Assembly (NCBI GenBank): GCA_964542225.1
Contig: CAZITO010000058.1
Span: 1 to 14,690 of the forward strand
Source: Scybalousia_A sp964542225
Lineage (GTDB): Bacteria > Bacteroidota > Bacteroidia > Bacteroidales > P3
Reading direction: 5' to 3'
Length of the DNA stretch: 14,690 nucleotides
Numbering within the stretch: position 1 is the stretch's first letter; every line of letters starts with the position of its first letter. Below, piece after piece: positions 6,326 to 14,626 of the stretch. Position numbers and translations under genes: made by a program. The notes beneath the pieces were generated by a model. It was not told the origin of the DNA. It did no database searches and saw only the letters and a program-made list of their open reading frames with translations.

Positions 6326-7207
6326 CTAATTATATAGTTTATAATTCTTTAAATTCATATTTCTTATTACCGCAACATAGGAGAAAATAAAACTCAAAAC
6401 CACTCCTATTATTACCACACTTATAGCGAGCAATATATATACGTCGTAATAAGGACTTAAATCGGGACGATTCAATAAATTGTATATCCATATCATAACT
6501 CCCGCAATCAAAACATCTGCCATCAAACCTCCCCACAAACCAAGCCACACTCCTTTTACAAGGAAAGGACGGCGTATATAAGAGCCCTTTGCTCCAACGA
6601 GTTGCATACTGCGAATAAGCAATTTTTTTGTCCTAATGGTTAAAACTATGGTATGATTTATAAGCGTGATACATATAAATACCAAGGAAAGCAAAATTAT
6701 TATAACCAAATAACTTGCGTTGTAATAGACTGTATTGATTTTGTTTATTATATCGTCTCTATAGTCCACCATTTCCACCTCAGGCTTTGCTTCTATGGTG
6801 CGAATAAATTGTTTTATTTGCTTTACTTTCATTGCTTTGGCTTTAAGATGCACTTCCAAAGAAGGACTATAAGGATTATATCCTTGCAAAACATCCAAAT
6901 GAGTTTCTCCCAAATCCTTATTCATCATTGCGGTTACCTCTTGCAAAGAATGATAATCAACACTTTTGACAACATTATTTTTTGATATTTCTTCTTTCAT
7001 TGCCTGCCCCTGCTCTTCTGAAGTGGTTGGCAACAAATAAACCGTAAAGGAAATATTTTCTTTTATCTCATTACTCAATGCCCATATATGAAAAGAAAAC
7101 AAACTCATAAAAGCCAATATAAACAACACCAAAGCAATACTGAGTGCCGTGGAAAAATTGGCTGTAAACATTCTGCCCTTAGAACTCCTGTTTTTCTTTT
7201 CATTCAT
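6326..7207 (-). CDS. ftsX: Cell-division ABC-transporter-like permease FtsX
   Basis: FtsX works with the ATPase FtsE to pass a signal across the inner membrane and activate peptidoglycan hydrolases at division. The 293-residue protein has the expected four membrane segments: one near the N-terminus (about 20-42), then an extracytoplasmic domain of about 120 residues, then three more. The conserved stretch around RSMQLVGAKGSYIRRPF precedes segment 3. The ATG at 7207 is preferred. The frame can be extended 10 codons to a TTG at 7237, but that codon overlaps the likely promoter -7 box. No ftsE is in the window, as is common in Bacteroidota. It heads the cluster running to truB and beyond. Confidence 0.93.
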   Translation of the reverse strand: MNEKKNRSSKGRMFTANFSTALSIALVLFILAFMSLFSFHIWALSNEIKENISFTVYLLPTTSEEQGQAMKEEISKNNVVKSVDYHSLQEVTAMMNKDLGETHLDVLQGYNPYSPSLEVHLKAKAMKVKQIKQFIRTIEAKPEVEMVDYRDDIINKINTVYYNASYLVIIILLSLVFICITLINHTIVLTIRTKKLLIRSMQLVGAKGSYIRRPFLVKGVWLGLWGGLMADVLIAGVMIWIYNLLNRPDLSPYYDVYILLAISVVIIGVVLSFIFSYVAVIRNMNLKNYKLYN

Positions 7208-7234
7208 AACTTCTACATATTGAATTACAAGTTG

Positions 7235-7242
7235 CAAAAGTA
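7235..7242 (-). promoter_or_regulatory. -7 box (TACTTTTG) for the ftsX cluster
   Basis: On the minus strand TACTTTTG fits TAnnTTTG and is followed by CAAC, about 28 bases before the ftsX ATG. A matching -33 element is not obvious, as the upstream sequence is T-rich. It probably drives ftsX, DUF3098, uppP, truB and the two downstream genes, since no other box was seen between them. Confidence 0.5.
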
Positions 7243-7470
7243 TAAAAAAAATTTCTTATTGGGAAATATAACATATTTTTTTCATAATGAGTTTACTTTT
7301 GTTACACACAACGGGCTAAAATTATGGTACAGTTTTCAGCCTGCTTCATAGAGCAAAACGTATAAAAAATGTAACGGCTTTGTAATACAAAACAAAAACA
7401 GACTAAACTTAATGGACTACCAAAAACAGTATTGTGAATATGAGGTTAAGTGTTTTTTTTGTAAAAGAAA

Positions 7471-7500
7471 TTGAAAGTTTAAATTTTATTTCTATTTTTG
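7471..7500 (+). promoter_or_regulatory. Consensus Bacteroidota promoter of gapA
   Basis: TTG (7471-7473) is followed by 19 bases and then TATTTTTG (7493-7500), matching the -33/-7 spacing of Bacteroidota. Transcription would start near 7507, giving a leader of about 30 nt. It lies in the 328-base gap between the divergent ftsX and gapA. The rest of that gap (7243-7470) holds only a TACTTTTG word at 7294-7301 without a -33 partner; I see nothing else there. Confidence 0.75.
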
Positions 7501-7535
7501 CAGAAAATATTACAACACAAAAAACGTATAAAATC

Positions 7536-8543
7536 ATGGCAAAAGTAGCAATAAATGGATTTGGACGTATAGGTAGAGTATCGTTCAGAAATATGCAGAA
7601 AAAACAAAATATAGAAATTGTTGCAATAAACGACCTTACGGATGCTGCAACATTGGCTCACCTTTTGAAATACGACTCTGTTCATGGCAAATTTCAAGGA
7701 GAAGTTTCCTCTGACGGAGAATATTTGGTTGTCAATGGCAAACGTATCAGAGTTTATGCCGAGAGGGACCCTGAAAATCTTCCTTGGAAAGAACTTGGCA
7801 TAGACATAATAATAGAGTCAACAGGATTGTTCAAAACAAGAGAACTGATGACCAAGCACATAAAAGCAGGTGCTAAAAAAGTTATCTTAACCGTACCTGC
7901 AGCAAAGGCTGACGATGTTGATGCTACTGTTGTACTTGGAGTTAATGACAAAATACTTAACAAAGATATTACATTTGTAAGCAACGCTTCTTGTACAACC
8001 AATTGTTTGGCACCGGTTGCAAAGGTTTTGAATGATAAATTTGGTATAAAAAGAGGACAAATGAATACTATTCACTCTTACACCAATGACCAAAGAATCC
8101 TTGACCTTCCACACAAAGACCTTAGAAGAGCAAGAGCAGCGGCTTGCAGTATCATACCAACCTCCACAGGAGCAGCCAAAGCCGTAGGTTTGGTTATACC
8201 TGAATTGGCTGGCAAATTGGACGGTATTTCTATGCGTGTGCCTACTCCTGATGGTTCTGTTGTGGATTTGACGGTTGAACTTAATTGCAACGTAACCAAA
8301 GAGCAAGTAAACGCTGCAATCAAAGAAGCCGCTGAAGGTCCAATGAAAGGCATACTTGAATATTCGGAAGAAGACCTTGTTTCAATAGACATAGTGGACA
8401 ATCCTCATTCTTCCATATTTGACTCCAAACTTACTATGGTTATGGACGGCAATTTCGTTAAAGTTGTTTCTTGGTATGACAACGAAAACGGATATTCCAA
8501 CCGAGTTTGTGATTTGGCAGAAAAATTGGCAAATCTTCTGTAA
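7536..8543 (+). CDS. gapA: Glyceraldehyde-3-phosphate dehydrogenase, type I
   Basis: This enzyme oxidises glyceraldehyde-3-phosphate to 1,3-bisphosphoglycerate with NAD in glycolysis. The 335-residue protein has the N-terminal Rossmann motif INGFGRIGR (6-14). D33 in INDL indicates NAD rather than NADP preference. The active-site motif SNASCTTN has the catalytic C153, with H180 as its partner. The C-terminal WYDNENGYS block is intact. The ATG at 7536 is chosen because it gives the family N-terminus AKVAINGFG; an in-frame upstream extension to 7434 would run through the promoter. It stands alone with its own promoter and terminator. Confidence 0.98.
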   Translation: MAKVAINGFGRIGRVSFRNMQKKQNIEIVAINDLTDAATLAHLLKYDSVHGKFQGEVSSDGEYLVVNGKRIRVYAERDPENLPWKELGIDIIIESTGLFKTRELMTKHIKAGAKKVILTVPAAKADDVDATVVLGVNDKILNKDITFVSNASCTTNCLAPVAKVLNDKFGIKRGQMNTIHSYTNDQRILDLPHKDLRRARAAACSIIPTSTGAAKAVGLVIPELAGKLDGISMRVPTPDGSVVDLTVELNCNVTKEQVNAAIKEAAEGPMKGILEYSEEDLVSIDIVDNPHSSIFDSKLTMVMDGNFVKVVSWYDNENGYSNRVCDLAEKLANLL

Positions 8544-8575
8544 AAGAAAATTTTATGTTATTAATGTATATAATG

Positions 8576-8613
8576 AAAACGGGACGTGCCAAATGTGTAT
8601 GTCCCGTTTTTTT
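8576..8613 (+). terminator. Intrinsic terminator after gapA
   Basis: AAAACGGGAC (8576-8585) pairs perfectly with GTCCCGTTTT (8601-8610), and a seven-T run covers 8607-8613. The left arm begins with four A, so the element may also stop convergent cutC transcripts coming from the other side. Confidence 0.92.
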
Positions 8614-8631
8614 ATTTGTATGAAGATATAA

Positions 8632-9384
8632 CTACTTTTCTAATTTGTCCAATATTTTTCTTACTTGTTTTACTTTGCTTGCATCGGCTGTAACTATGGA
8701 GTATTCATCCATATATTTGTTACCCATAGAAACATTGTTTTGACGAAATATCATATTACTCTCCACTGTTTTTTTTGCTGAAAAATGAAAGTTATTTATT
8801 TTTGATTGCAAATAAATTTCCTCCACATTTTGAGCATTAACACCGCTTGCCGCCATAATTTCTATTTGATTGCCATATTTTTTTTGAGCATTTGCTATGT
8901 TTTTTATTCCCTCTAAGGCTGTGTTTTTTTGCCCAGAAGTAAGCACCCTGTTACACCCACAAGTTATTATATCCTCAAAAGCCTTATCATAATCATTAGT
9001 CATATCCACTGCCCTATGAAAACAAACTTCAAGCGGTCGGGCTATTTTGACCAATTGAGCAACTCTTTCCACATCCACATTACCCTCAGGCAACAACAAG
9101 CCAAGTACAACCCCCTTAACTCCTACCCTTTTGCAAAGTTGTATATTTTCTTTCATAAGAGAAAATTCCAAATCACTGTAAAGAAAATCTCCACCTCTTG
9201 GTCGTATCATTACCATGATATCTATTTTCAATTTTTCTTTGGCATAAACTATTGTTGCATAATCAGGGGTAATACCTCCTTCAACAAGATTGGCACACAA
9301 CTCCACTCTATTTGCTCCTCCCTTTTGAGCCTCCAAACAAGAAGCAATGGAGTCTACACATATTTCAAGATGTTTTTTTTGCAT
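8632..9384 (-). CDS. cutC: CutC family copper-homeostasis-type TIM-barrel protein
   Basis: CutC proteins were linked genetically to copper tolerance, but their biochemical role is unsettled; they are cytoplasmic TIM barrels. The 250-residue protein shows the family signatures LEICVDSIASCLEAQKGGA at the N-terminus, NRVELCANLVEGGITPD, VMIRPRGGDFLYS, CFHRAVDM, RVLTSGQ and IMAASGVN. The length fits the family (about 248 in E. coli). The ATG at 9384 is preferred over a 14-codon extension to a TTG at 9426, because MQKKHLEICVDS is the usual N-terminus. It converges on gapA and diverges from ansA. No TAnnTTTG box was found upstream, so its promoter is unclear. Confidence 0.93.
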   Translation of the reverse strand: MQKKHLEICVDSIASCLEAQKGGANRVELCANLVEGGITPDYATIVYAKEKLKIDIMVMIRPRGGDFLYSDLEFSLMKENIQLCKRVGVKGVVLGLLLPEGNVDVERVAQLVKIARPLEVCFHRAVDMTNDYDKAFEDIITCGCNRVLTSGQKNTALEGIKNIANAQKKYGNQIEIMAASGVNAQNVEEIYLQSKINNFHFSAKKTVESNMIFRQNNVSMGNKYMDEYSIVTADASKVKQVRKILDKLEK

Positions 9385-9480
9385 AAATGAATAATTCGTA
9401 TTAATATTTATGTTTATTAAGTACAACGTTTTTTATCAATGTTTAGTACAGAATGTAATTTTATAAAAATTTTTATAGAT

Positions 9481-9525
9481 TACCTTATTTATAAGTTGGC
9501 ATAAGTTTGAGATATAAAAAAGGTA
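9481..9525. repeat. Hairpin element sharing 21 bases with the post-alaS palindrome
   Basis: Positions 9481-9493 pair with 9513-9525 over 13 bp with one A-A mismatch, loop 9494-9512. Positions 9485-9505 are identical, base for base, to 14355-14375. The flanking two bases differ (CC here, GG there), and the pairing partner differs too. It lies in the divergent cutC-ansA gap, next to a 16-bp AT palindrome at 9462-9477. Confidence 0.7.
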
Positions 9526-9550
9526 TCAGCCTACTATTTTGAGTTTTTAT

Positions 9551-9581
9551 TTGTTTGAGCAAAAAAAACTATGTAAATTTG
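9551..9581 (+). promoter_or_regulatory. Promoter of ansA (and probably rfaE1)
   Basis: TTG (9551-9553), 20 bases, then TAAATTTG (9574-9581) followed by CAAAAT. This fits the Bacteroidota consensus. The start of transcription would be near 9588, about 40 nt before the ansA ATG. Confidence 0.7.
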
Positions 9582-9626
9582 CAAAATAAAATAAGACCTT
9601 AGTCATACTTAGTAGGTAGCAGAAAA

Positions 9627-10637
9627 ATGAAAAACATACTTTTGATTTATACGGGTGGCACCATTGGTATGGTAAAAGACGATAAAACAGGTGCTTTGCG
9701 TCCTTTTGATATGCAAAAAATATATGAGGTTCTGCCTATTCTTCATAAATTAGATTGCAATATAGATACATTTCAATTTGACCCCATTATAGACTCTTCG
9801 GATATGAATGCGGAGGTCTGGTTGAAACTTGCCACTCATATAAAAACACAGTACGATAGGTACGATGGTTTTGTTATATTGCATGGTACTGACACCATGT
9901 CTTACACCGCTTCGGCATTAAGTTTTTTATTGGAAAATCTTTCCAAACCCATTATTATCACCGGCTCCCAACTTCCTGTGGGTATGATACGTACAGACGG
10001 AAGAGACAATATTATTTCTTCCATAGAAATAGCAGCAAACAACGAGGTGGAAATACCGGAGGTTTGTATTTTCTTTGACAATAAATTGTTTAGAGGCAAT
10101 CGTACTACAAAAATCAATGCAGAATACTTTGAGGCTTTTTATTCGGGCAATTTGCCTTCTTTGGCAAAGGTGGGCATAAATATTTCCTACAAAAAACATC
10201 TTATTTTGCAAAAAAACTCCATGCCTTTAAAGGTATATGACAAACTTTGTAACAACATAGTAATTGCCAAGATTCACCCTGCTATAAGCAAAGATTATTT
10301 TGACGCAATAGGTCAAATAAACAATTTGCAGGGTATGATTTTGGAAACATACGGCTCAGGCAATGCCCCTACAAACAAAGATTTTCTTTTGTCTATAGAA
10401 AAAATAATAAATAAAGGAATTTGCGTTATGAACGTTACACAATGCAAGGCGGGTAAAGTGGAAATGGGACACTATGAAGCAAGTTATACTCTTAAAGAAA
10501 TGGGAGTTATAAGCGGAAAAGACATAACAACCGAGGCTGCTTTGACAAAAATGATGTTTGTTTTGGGAAATTTCTCAGATAAAGAGGTGCAAAAACATCT
10601 GTTGGAAACCTCCCTAAGAGGTGAAATAAGTATGTAA
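9627..10637 (+). CDS. ansA: Type I (cytoplasmic) L-asparaginase
   Basis: It hydrolyses L-asparagine to aspartate and ammonia. The 336-residue protein carries both active-site threonine motifs: YTGGTIGM near the N-terminus (T12 as nucleophile) and HGTDT (86-90, T88-D89 pair). ITGSQLPVG follows at 111-119. No signal peptide is present, and the length matches E. coli AnsA (338), favouring the cytoplasmic type I enzyme over the periplasmic type II. The ATG gives the family N-terminus. It lies 30 bases before rfaE1, so read-through is likely. Confidence 0.95.
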   Translation: MKNILLIYTGGTIGMVKDDKTGALRPFDMQKIYEVLPILHKLDCNIDTFQFDPIIDSSDMNAEVWLKLATHIKTQYDRYDGFVILHGTDTMSYTASALSFLLENLSKPIIITGSQLPVGMIRTDGRDNIISSIEIAANNEVEIPEVCIFFDNKLFRGNRTTKINAEYFEAFYSGNLPSLAKVGINISYKKHLILQKNSMPLKVYDKLCNNIVIAKIHPAISKDYFDAIGQINNLQGMILETYGSGNAPTNKDFLLSIEKIINKGICVMNVTQCKAGKVEMGHYEASYTLKEMGVISGKDITTEAALTKMMFVLGNFSDKEVQKHLLETSLRGEISM

Positions 10638-10667
10638 AACAACAAACTCAAATTCAAAAAAAGAGAA

Positions 10668-11660
10668 ATGGACTATAAAAATATTTTCCGAAGATTTTGC
10701 GAGTTAAACGTAATGATTATAGGCGATGTAATGATAGATTCTTACAAATGGGGCAAAGTTGAAAGAATTTCTCCCGAAGCCCCCGTACCTATATGCAGTG
10801 TAAACAAAATAGAGAACAGAATGGGAGGTGCCGGCAATGTGGCTTTGAATATAAAAGTATTGGGAGCCACACCTATACTTTGCTCTGTGGTTGGAAAAGA
10901 TGGTAGCGGAGATACTCTTTTGCAACTTATGAAAGAGGAAAATATGATTACTGACAACATTGTCAAAAGCAATTGCAGACCTACAACCATAAAGACCCGT
11001 ATCATAGGCAACAATGTCCAAATGCTTAGGGTAGATAACGAGAATACAGATTATTTAAACGAGGAGGAAGAAAATCTTTTGATGGAAAAAATTCTTTCTG
11101 TCCTTGATAAACAAAAAATAGATGTAATTATTTTTCAAGATTATGACAAAGGAGTTATAACCAAAAACATAATACAAAAAACCATCAATAAAGCCAAAGA
11201 AAAAAATATTCCTACTTGCGTTGACCCAAAACATAGAAACTTTTCCTTATACAAGGAAGTAACTCTTTTCAAACCAAACTTAAAGGAATTGAAAGAAGGA
11301 CTGAAAATAGAATTTACACTTCCATCTTTGGACAATTTAACGGATGCCGCACTGTTATTGCACGGCAAACAAAGAATAGACAGAATATTTATAACCCTTA
11401 GCGAATATGGATTATTCTTTGCCGACTATAGCAAAACAAAGGCAGAAGTCAAACAATTACCTGCAAATGTCAGAAATATAGCAGATGTTTCGGGGGCGGG
11501 TGATACGGTGATAAGTGTAGCGAGTCTTTGTTTGGCTCTCAATTTGCCAAATGAGGAAATTGCCAAAATAAGCAATCTTGCGGGAGGTTTGGTTTGTGAA
11601 TATGTAGGCGTTGTACCAATAGAAAAAGAACGTTTGTATAGAGAATTGTTGGCTATTTAA
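10668..11660 (+). CDS. rfaE1: D-glycero-beta-D-manno-heptose-7-phosphate kinase (RfaE1/HldA type)
   Basis: This PfkB-family kinase phosphorylates heptose 7-phosphate at C1, on the path to ADP-heptose for the LPS inner core. The 330-residue protein shows IIGDVMIDSYKWGKVERISPEAPVP (17-41), the usual RfaE N-terminus. GGAGNVA lies at 53-59, and the catalytic anion-hole motif GAGD at 276-279 (base D279). The nucleotidyltransferase domain of the fused E. coli HldE (477 residues) is absent, as in organisms with a separate rfaE2, which is not in this window. A purine-rich AAAAAGAGAA precedes the ATG. Another PfkB sugar substrate is possible but less likely given the N-terminal match. Confidence 0.88.
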   Translation: MDYKNIFRRFCELNVMIIGDVMIDSYKWGKVERISPEAPVPICSVNKIENRMGGAGNVALNIKVLGATPILCSVVGKDGSGDTLLQLMKEENMITDNIVKSNCRPTTIKTRIIGNNVQMLRVDNENTDYLNEEEENLLMEKILSVLDKQKIDVIIFQDYDKGVITKNIIQKTINKAKEKNIPTCVDPKHRNFSLYKEVTLFKPNLKELKEGLKIEFTLPSLDNLTDAALLLHGKQRIDRIFITLSEYGLFFADYSKTKAEVKQLPANVRNIADVSGAGDTVISVASLCLALNLPNEEIAKISNLAGGLVCEYVGVVPIEKERLYRELLAI

Positions 11661-11711
11661 AAAAAATATTAAGTAAAGAGAGTATATAAAAAACAATAAG
11701 GAACTTTAACT

Positions 11712-14327
11712 ATGATGACATCTAACGAAATACGCAAAACTTTTATAGATTATTTTGCAAGCAAAGGGCATACCATAGTACCTTCGGCATCTATGGTAAT
11801 AAAAAACGACCCTACTCTTTTATTTACCAATGCCGGAATGAATCAATTCAAAGATATTTTTCTTGGCAATGTACAAAAGCCTTACAAACGTGCCGCAGAT
11901 GCTCAAAAATGTTTGAGAGTAAGTGGAAAACACAATGATTTGGAAGAAGTCGGACATGATACCTATCACCATACAATGTTTGAGATGTTGGGCAATTGGT
12001 CGTTTGGCGATTATTTCAAAAAAGAAGCCATAGCCTTTGCTTGGGAATTACTTACAAAGGTATATGGCATAGAGAAAAAAAATCTTTATGTTACATACTT
12101 TGGCGGAGATGAAAATGAGGGGTTAAAAGCTGATACCGAGGCTTTGGAATATTGGAAAGAGTGGATAGCAGAAGACCACATTTTAGCAGGCAACAAGCAT
12201 GATAATTTTTGGGAAATGGGAGAGACAGGTCCTTGTGGCGCTTGCTCGGAAATACATATAGATTTGAGAGCGGAAGAGGAAAAACAAAAAGTAAGCGGTG
12301 CAGAACTTGTCAACAAAGACAACCCTCTTGTAATAGAAATATGGAATCTTGTTTTTATGGAAAACAATCGTTTGGCTGACGGTTCTTTGATTCCATTGAA
12401 AGAAAAAAACATAGATACCGGCATGGGCTTTGAACGTTTGTGTATGGTATTGCAGGGGAAAAAATCCAATTACGATACAGATGTTTTCCAACCTTTGATA
12501 CAGGAAATTGCAAAAAAAAGCAATAGCCAATATGGGCAAGAGGAGAAAAAAGATGTAGCCATGCGAGTTATTGCCGACCATTTGAGAGCGGTATCTTTTG
12601 CCATTGCCGACGGCTTATTGCCTTCTAATGCAAAGGCCGGTTATGTTATAAGAAGAATTTTAAGACGTGCCATAAGATACGGCTATACATTCCTTTCATT
12701 TTCCTCACCTTTTATCTGCGAACTTGTGGATGTACTTGTCAAACAAATGGGAGAACAATACGAGGAATTGAAAAAAAACAAGGACTTGATAAAAAAAGTA
12801 ATCAAAGAGGAGGAAAGTGCTTTTTTGAAAACTCTTGCCAATGGAATTGTTAAATTTGACAAATATATAGAGGAACACAAGGAAGGGTTGATAAGTGGAG
12901 ATTTTGCTTTTGAATTGTTTGATACCTATGGATTTCCTGTGGATTTGACGGAATTGATGGCAAAAGAAAAAGGCAGAGCGGTGGATATGCCATCTTTTGA
13001 AAACAATTTGCAGAAACAAAAAGAAAGAAGCCGCAATGCGGCCAAAGTGGTTTCTGATGATTGGGTGGAAATCATACCCGATTTTAACAATGTTGAATTT
13101 GATGGTTATGATACTTTGACAGAAGAGGTTAAAATAGTAAAATACAGACATATAGAAACAAAAGGAAAATCTCTTTATCAAATAGTTTTAAACAAAACTC
13201 CTTTTTATGCCGAGATGGGAGGACAAGTAGGCGATAGTGGTTGGTTAGAAAATTCTGAGGAAAAAATTACGATAATAGACACAAAAAAGGAAAACAATCT
13301 TATTCTACACATCAGCCAGCAATTGCCAAAAGATGTAAATCAAACTTTCATCGCACACGTAGATGTCAAAAGAAGAGAAAATATTGAGCGTAACCATACT
13401 GCAACCCACCTGTTGCACTTTGCTTTAAGAAAATTATTGGGGTCTTATGTGGAACAAAAGGGGTCTTATGTGGATGATAAAAGATTGCGTTTTGACTTCT
13501 CTTGCCCTACCAAACTTACTTTTGAGCAAGTAAAACAAACCGAACAAATGGTAAATATGATGATAAGAGAGGATTTGCCTGCAGACGAACATAGAAATGT
13601 ACCGATAGAAGAGGCAAAAAAAATGGGGGCTATGGCCTTGTTTGGGGAGAAGTATGGCAACGAGGTAAGAGTTATACGTTTTGGTGAAAGTGTGGAATTA
13701 TGCGGAGGTACTCATATCAAAAGCACAGGAAAAATAGGGATGTTTAAGATTGTGGGAGAAAGTGCCATTGCCGCAGGAATACGTAGAATAGAGGCCGTAA
13801 CGGGAGAAGAATTTGAAAATTATCTGTATTTATTGCAAGACAATTTGCAAAAAATAAAATCCTTCTTTGAAGCCTCGCCAGACTTTATAAATTCCATAAA
13901 GAAAACAATAGAGGAAAACAATACTTTGAAAAAACAAGTAGAAGAATTTGCAAAACAAGCCGTAGCCGACTTATATAATAAGTTAAAGGAAAAATCAGAA
14001 AACATTGGCGGGATAAATTATTTTGAATCCATTCACCCTATGAATGCCGATGCCATGAAGGACTTGGCTTATAGATTCAGAGGAGAATTTAAGGACTTTT
14101 GCTTTGTAGGTGTCAATGTGCAAGAGGATAAAATAATGCTTACTCTTATGCTTTCCGATTCTTTGGTGGAAAAGGGCTTGGATGCTGGAAAAATAATAAG
14201 AGAAGCCGCTAAATTTATAAAAGGAGGCGGAGGCGGACAAAAATTCTATGCCACAGCGGGAGGTAAAGACCAAGAGGGTATAACCCCGGCACTGCAATAT
14301 ATCAAAGAACAAATAACAAACTTGTAA
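11712..14327 (+). CDS. alaS: Alanyl-tRNA synthetase
   Basis: This enzyme charges tRNA-Ala and clears mischarged Ser and Gly. The 871-residue protein has the class II core near the N-terminus (LFTNAGMNQFKDIF, HHTMFEMLGNWSFGDYF). The editing domain has HTATH (H562, H566) and CGGTH (C664, H668), the four zinc-site residues. The C-terminal C-Ala domain ends in GGGGGQKFYATAGG. The length equals the family norm (876 in E. coli). Two adjacent ATG codons begin the frame (11712 and 11715), and either could be used. The 51-base gap after rfaE1 shows no clear promoter, so alaS may be read from upstream. Confidence 0.98.
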   Translation: MMTSNEIRKTFIDYFASKGHTIVPSASMVIKNDPTLLFTNAGMNQFKDIFLGNVQKPYKRAADAQKCLRVSGKHNDLEEVGHDTYHHTMFEMLGNWSFGDYFKKEAIAFAWELLTKVYGIEKKNLYVTYFGGDENEGLKADTEALEYWKEWIAEDHILAGNKHDNFWEMGETGPCGACSEIHIDLRAEEEKQKVSGAELVNKDNPLVIEIWNLVFMENNRLADGSLIPLKEKNIDTGMGFERLCMVLQGKKSNYDTDVFQPLIQEIAKKSNSQYGQEEKKDVAMRVIADHLRAVSFAIADGLLPSNAKAGYVIRRILRRAIRYGYTFLSFSSPFICELVDVLVKQMGEQYEELKKNKDLIKKVIKEEESAFLKTLANGIVKFDKYIEEHKEGLISGDFAFELFDTYGFPVDLTELMAKEKGRAVDMPSFENNLQKQKERSRNAAKVVSDDWVEIIPDFNNVEFDGYDTLTEEVKIVKYRHIETKGKSLYQIVLNKTPFYAEMGGQVGDSGWLENSEEKITIIDTKKENNLILHISQQLPKDVNQTFIAHVDVKRRENIERNHTATHLLHFALRKLLGSYVEQKGSYVDDKRLRFDFSCPTKLTFEQVKQTEQMVNMMIREDLPADEHRNVPIEEAKKMGAMALFGEKYGNEVRVIRFGESVELCGGTHIKSTGKIGMFKIVGESAIAAGIRRIEAVTGEEFENYLYLLQDNLQKIKSFFEASPDFINSIKKTIEENNTLKKQVEEFAKQAVADLYNKLKEKSENIGGINYFESIHPMNADAMKDLAYRFRGEFKDFCFVGVNVQEDKIMLTLMLSDSLVEKGLDAGKIIREAAKFIKGGGGGQKFYATAGGKDQEGITPALQYIKEQITNL

Positions 14328-14350
14328 GTAAAACCAAAGTCATTACAAAG

Positions 14351-14447
14351 TAGGTTATTTATAAGTTGGCATAAGGCAAAACGCAGTTATATAATGGCTC
14401 TGCCTTATCAGACTCATAACAAACTTATGCTAACTTATTTTAACCTA
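14351..14447. repeat. Large palindromic element after alaS
   Basis: Outer arms pair at 14351-14357 and 14441-14447 (TAGGTTA/TAACCTA). Inner arms pair at 14361-14375 and 14424-14438 over 15 bp with one mismatch. Inside, ATAAGGCA (14371-14378) is complementary to TGCCTTAT (14401-14408), an alternative fold that competes with the long stem. Its left arm shares 21 bases with 9485-9505. No T-run follows, so it is not a classical terminator, although it is the only structure seen after alaS. Confidence 0.75.
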
Positions 14448-14529
14448 TAATACCCCATCAAAAAGGCAAAAAAACTGTAGAATCGGTTTACTGAAAATCA
14501 ATAAGTTACAAAATAAATTTTTGCACGCG

Positions 14530-14561
14530 TTTGGTCAGGTCGCAGAATCTTCGTAACTTTG
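14530..14561 (+). promoter_or_regulatory. Consensus promoter pointing out of the right end
   Basis: TTTG (14530-14533), 20 bases, then TAACTTTG (14554-14561) followed by CA. This is close to the ideal Bacteroidota promoter. No coding frame lies between it and the window end. Its transcript would begin near 14567 and run straight through the end repeat, so the gene it serves is beyond the window, or its product is an RNA. Confidence 0.7.
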
Positions 14562-14626
14562 CATAGAGAAGTAACCCTATCACAAAAATCCCATTTTTTA
14601 TCCTTATAACTACTTGATAATCAATG

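Noticed and set aside
7208..7237. TTG start giving FtsX ten extra residues
   Set aside because: The codon overlaps the probable -7 box at 7235-7242, and an ATG lies just downstream.
7294..7301. Second plus-strand -7-like box TACTTTTG upstream of gapA
   Set aside because: No -33 partner is at the right distance, it lies about 200 bases upstream of the better gapA promoter, and no frame starts after it.
7434..7535. 34-residue N-terminal extension of gapA
   Set aside because: It would run through the consensus promoter at 7471-7500, and the family protein begins at the ATG at 7536.
9385..9426. TTG start giving CutC 14 extra residues
   Set aside because: The extension (YLINININTNYSF) is low in complexity and unlike the family, whose N-terminus matches the ATG at 9384.
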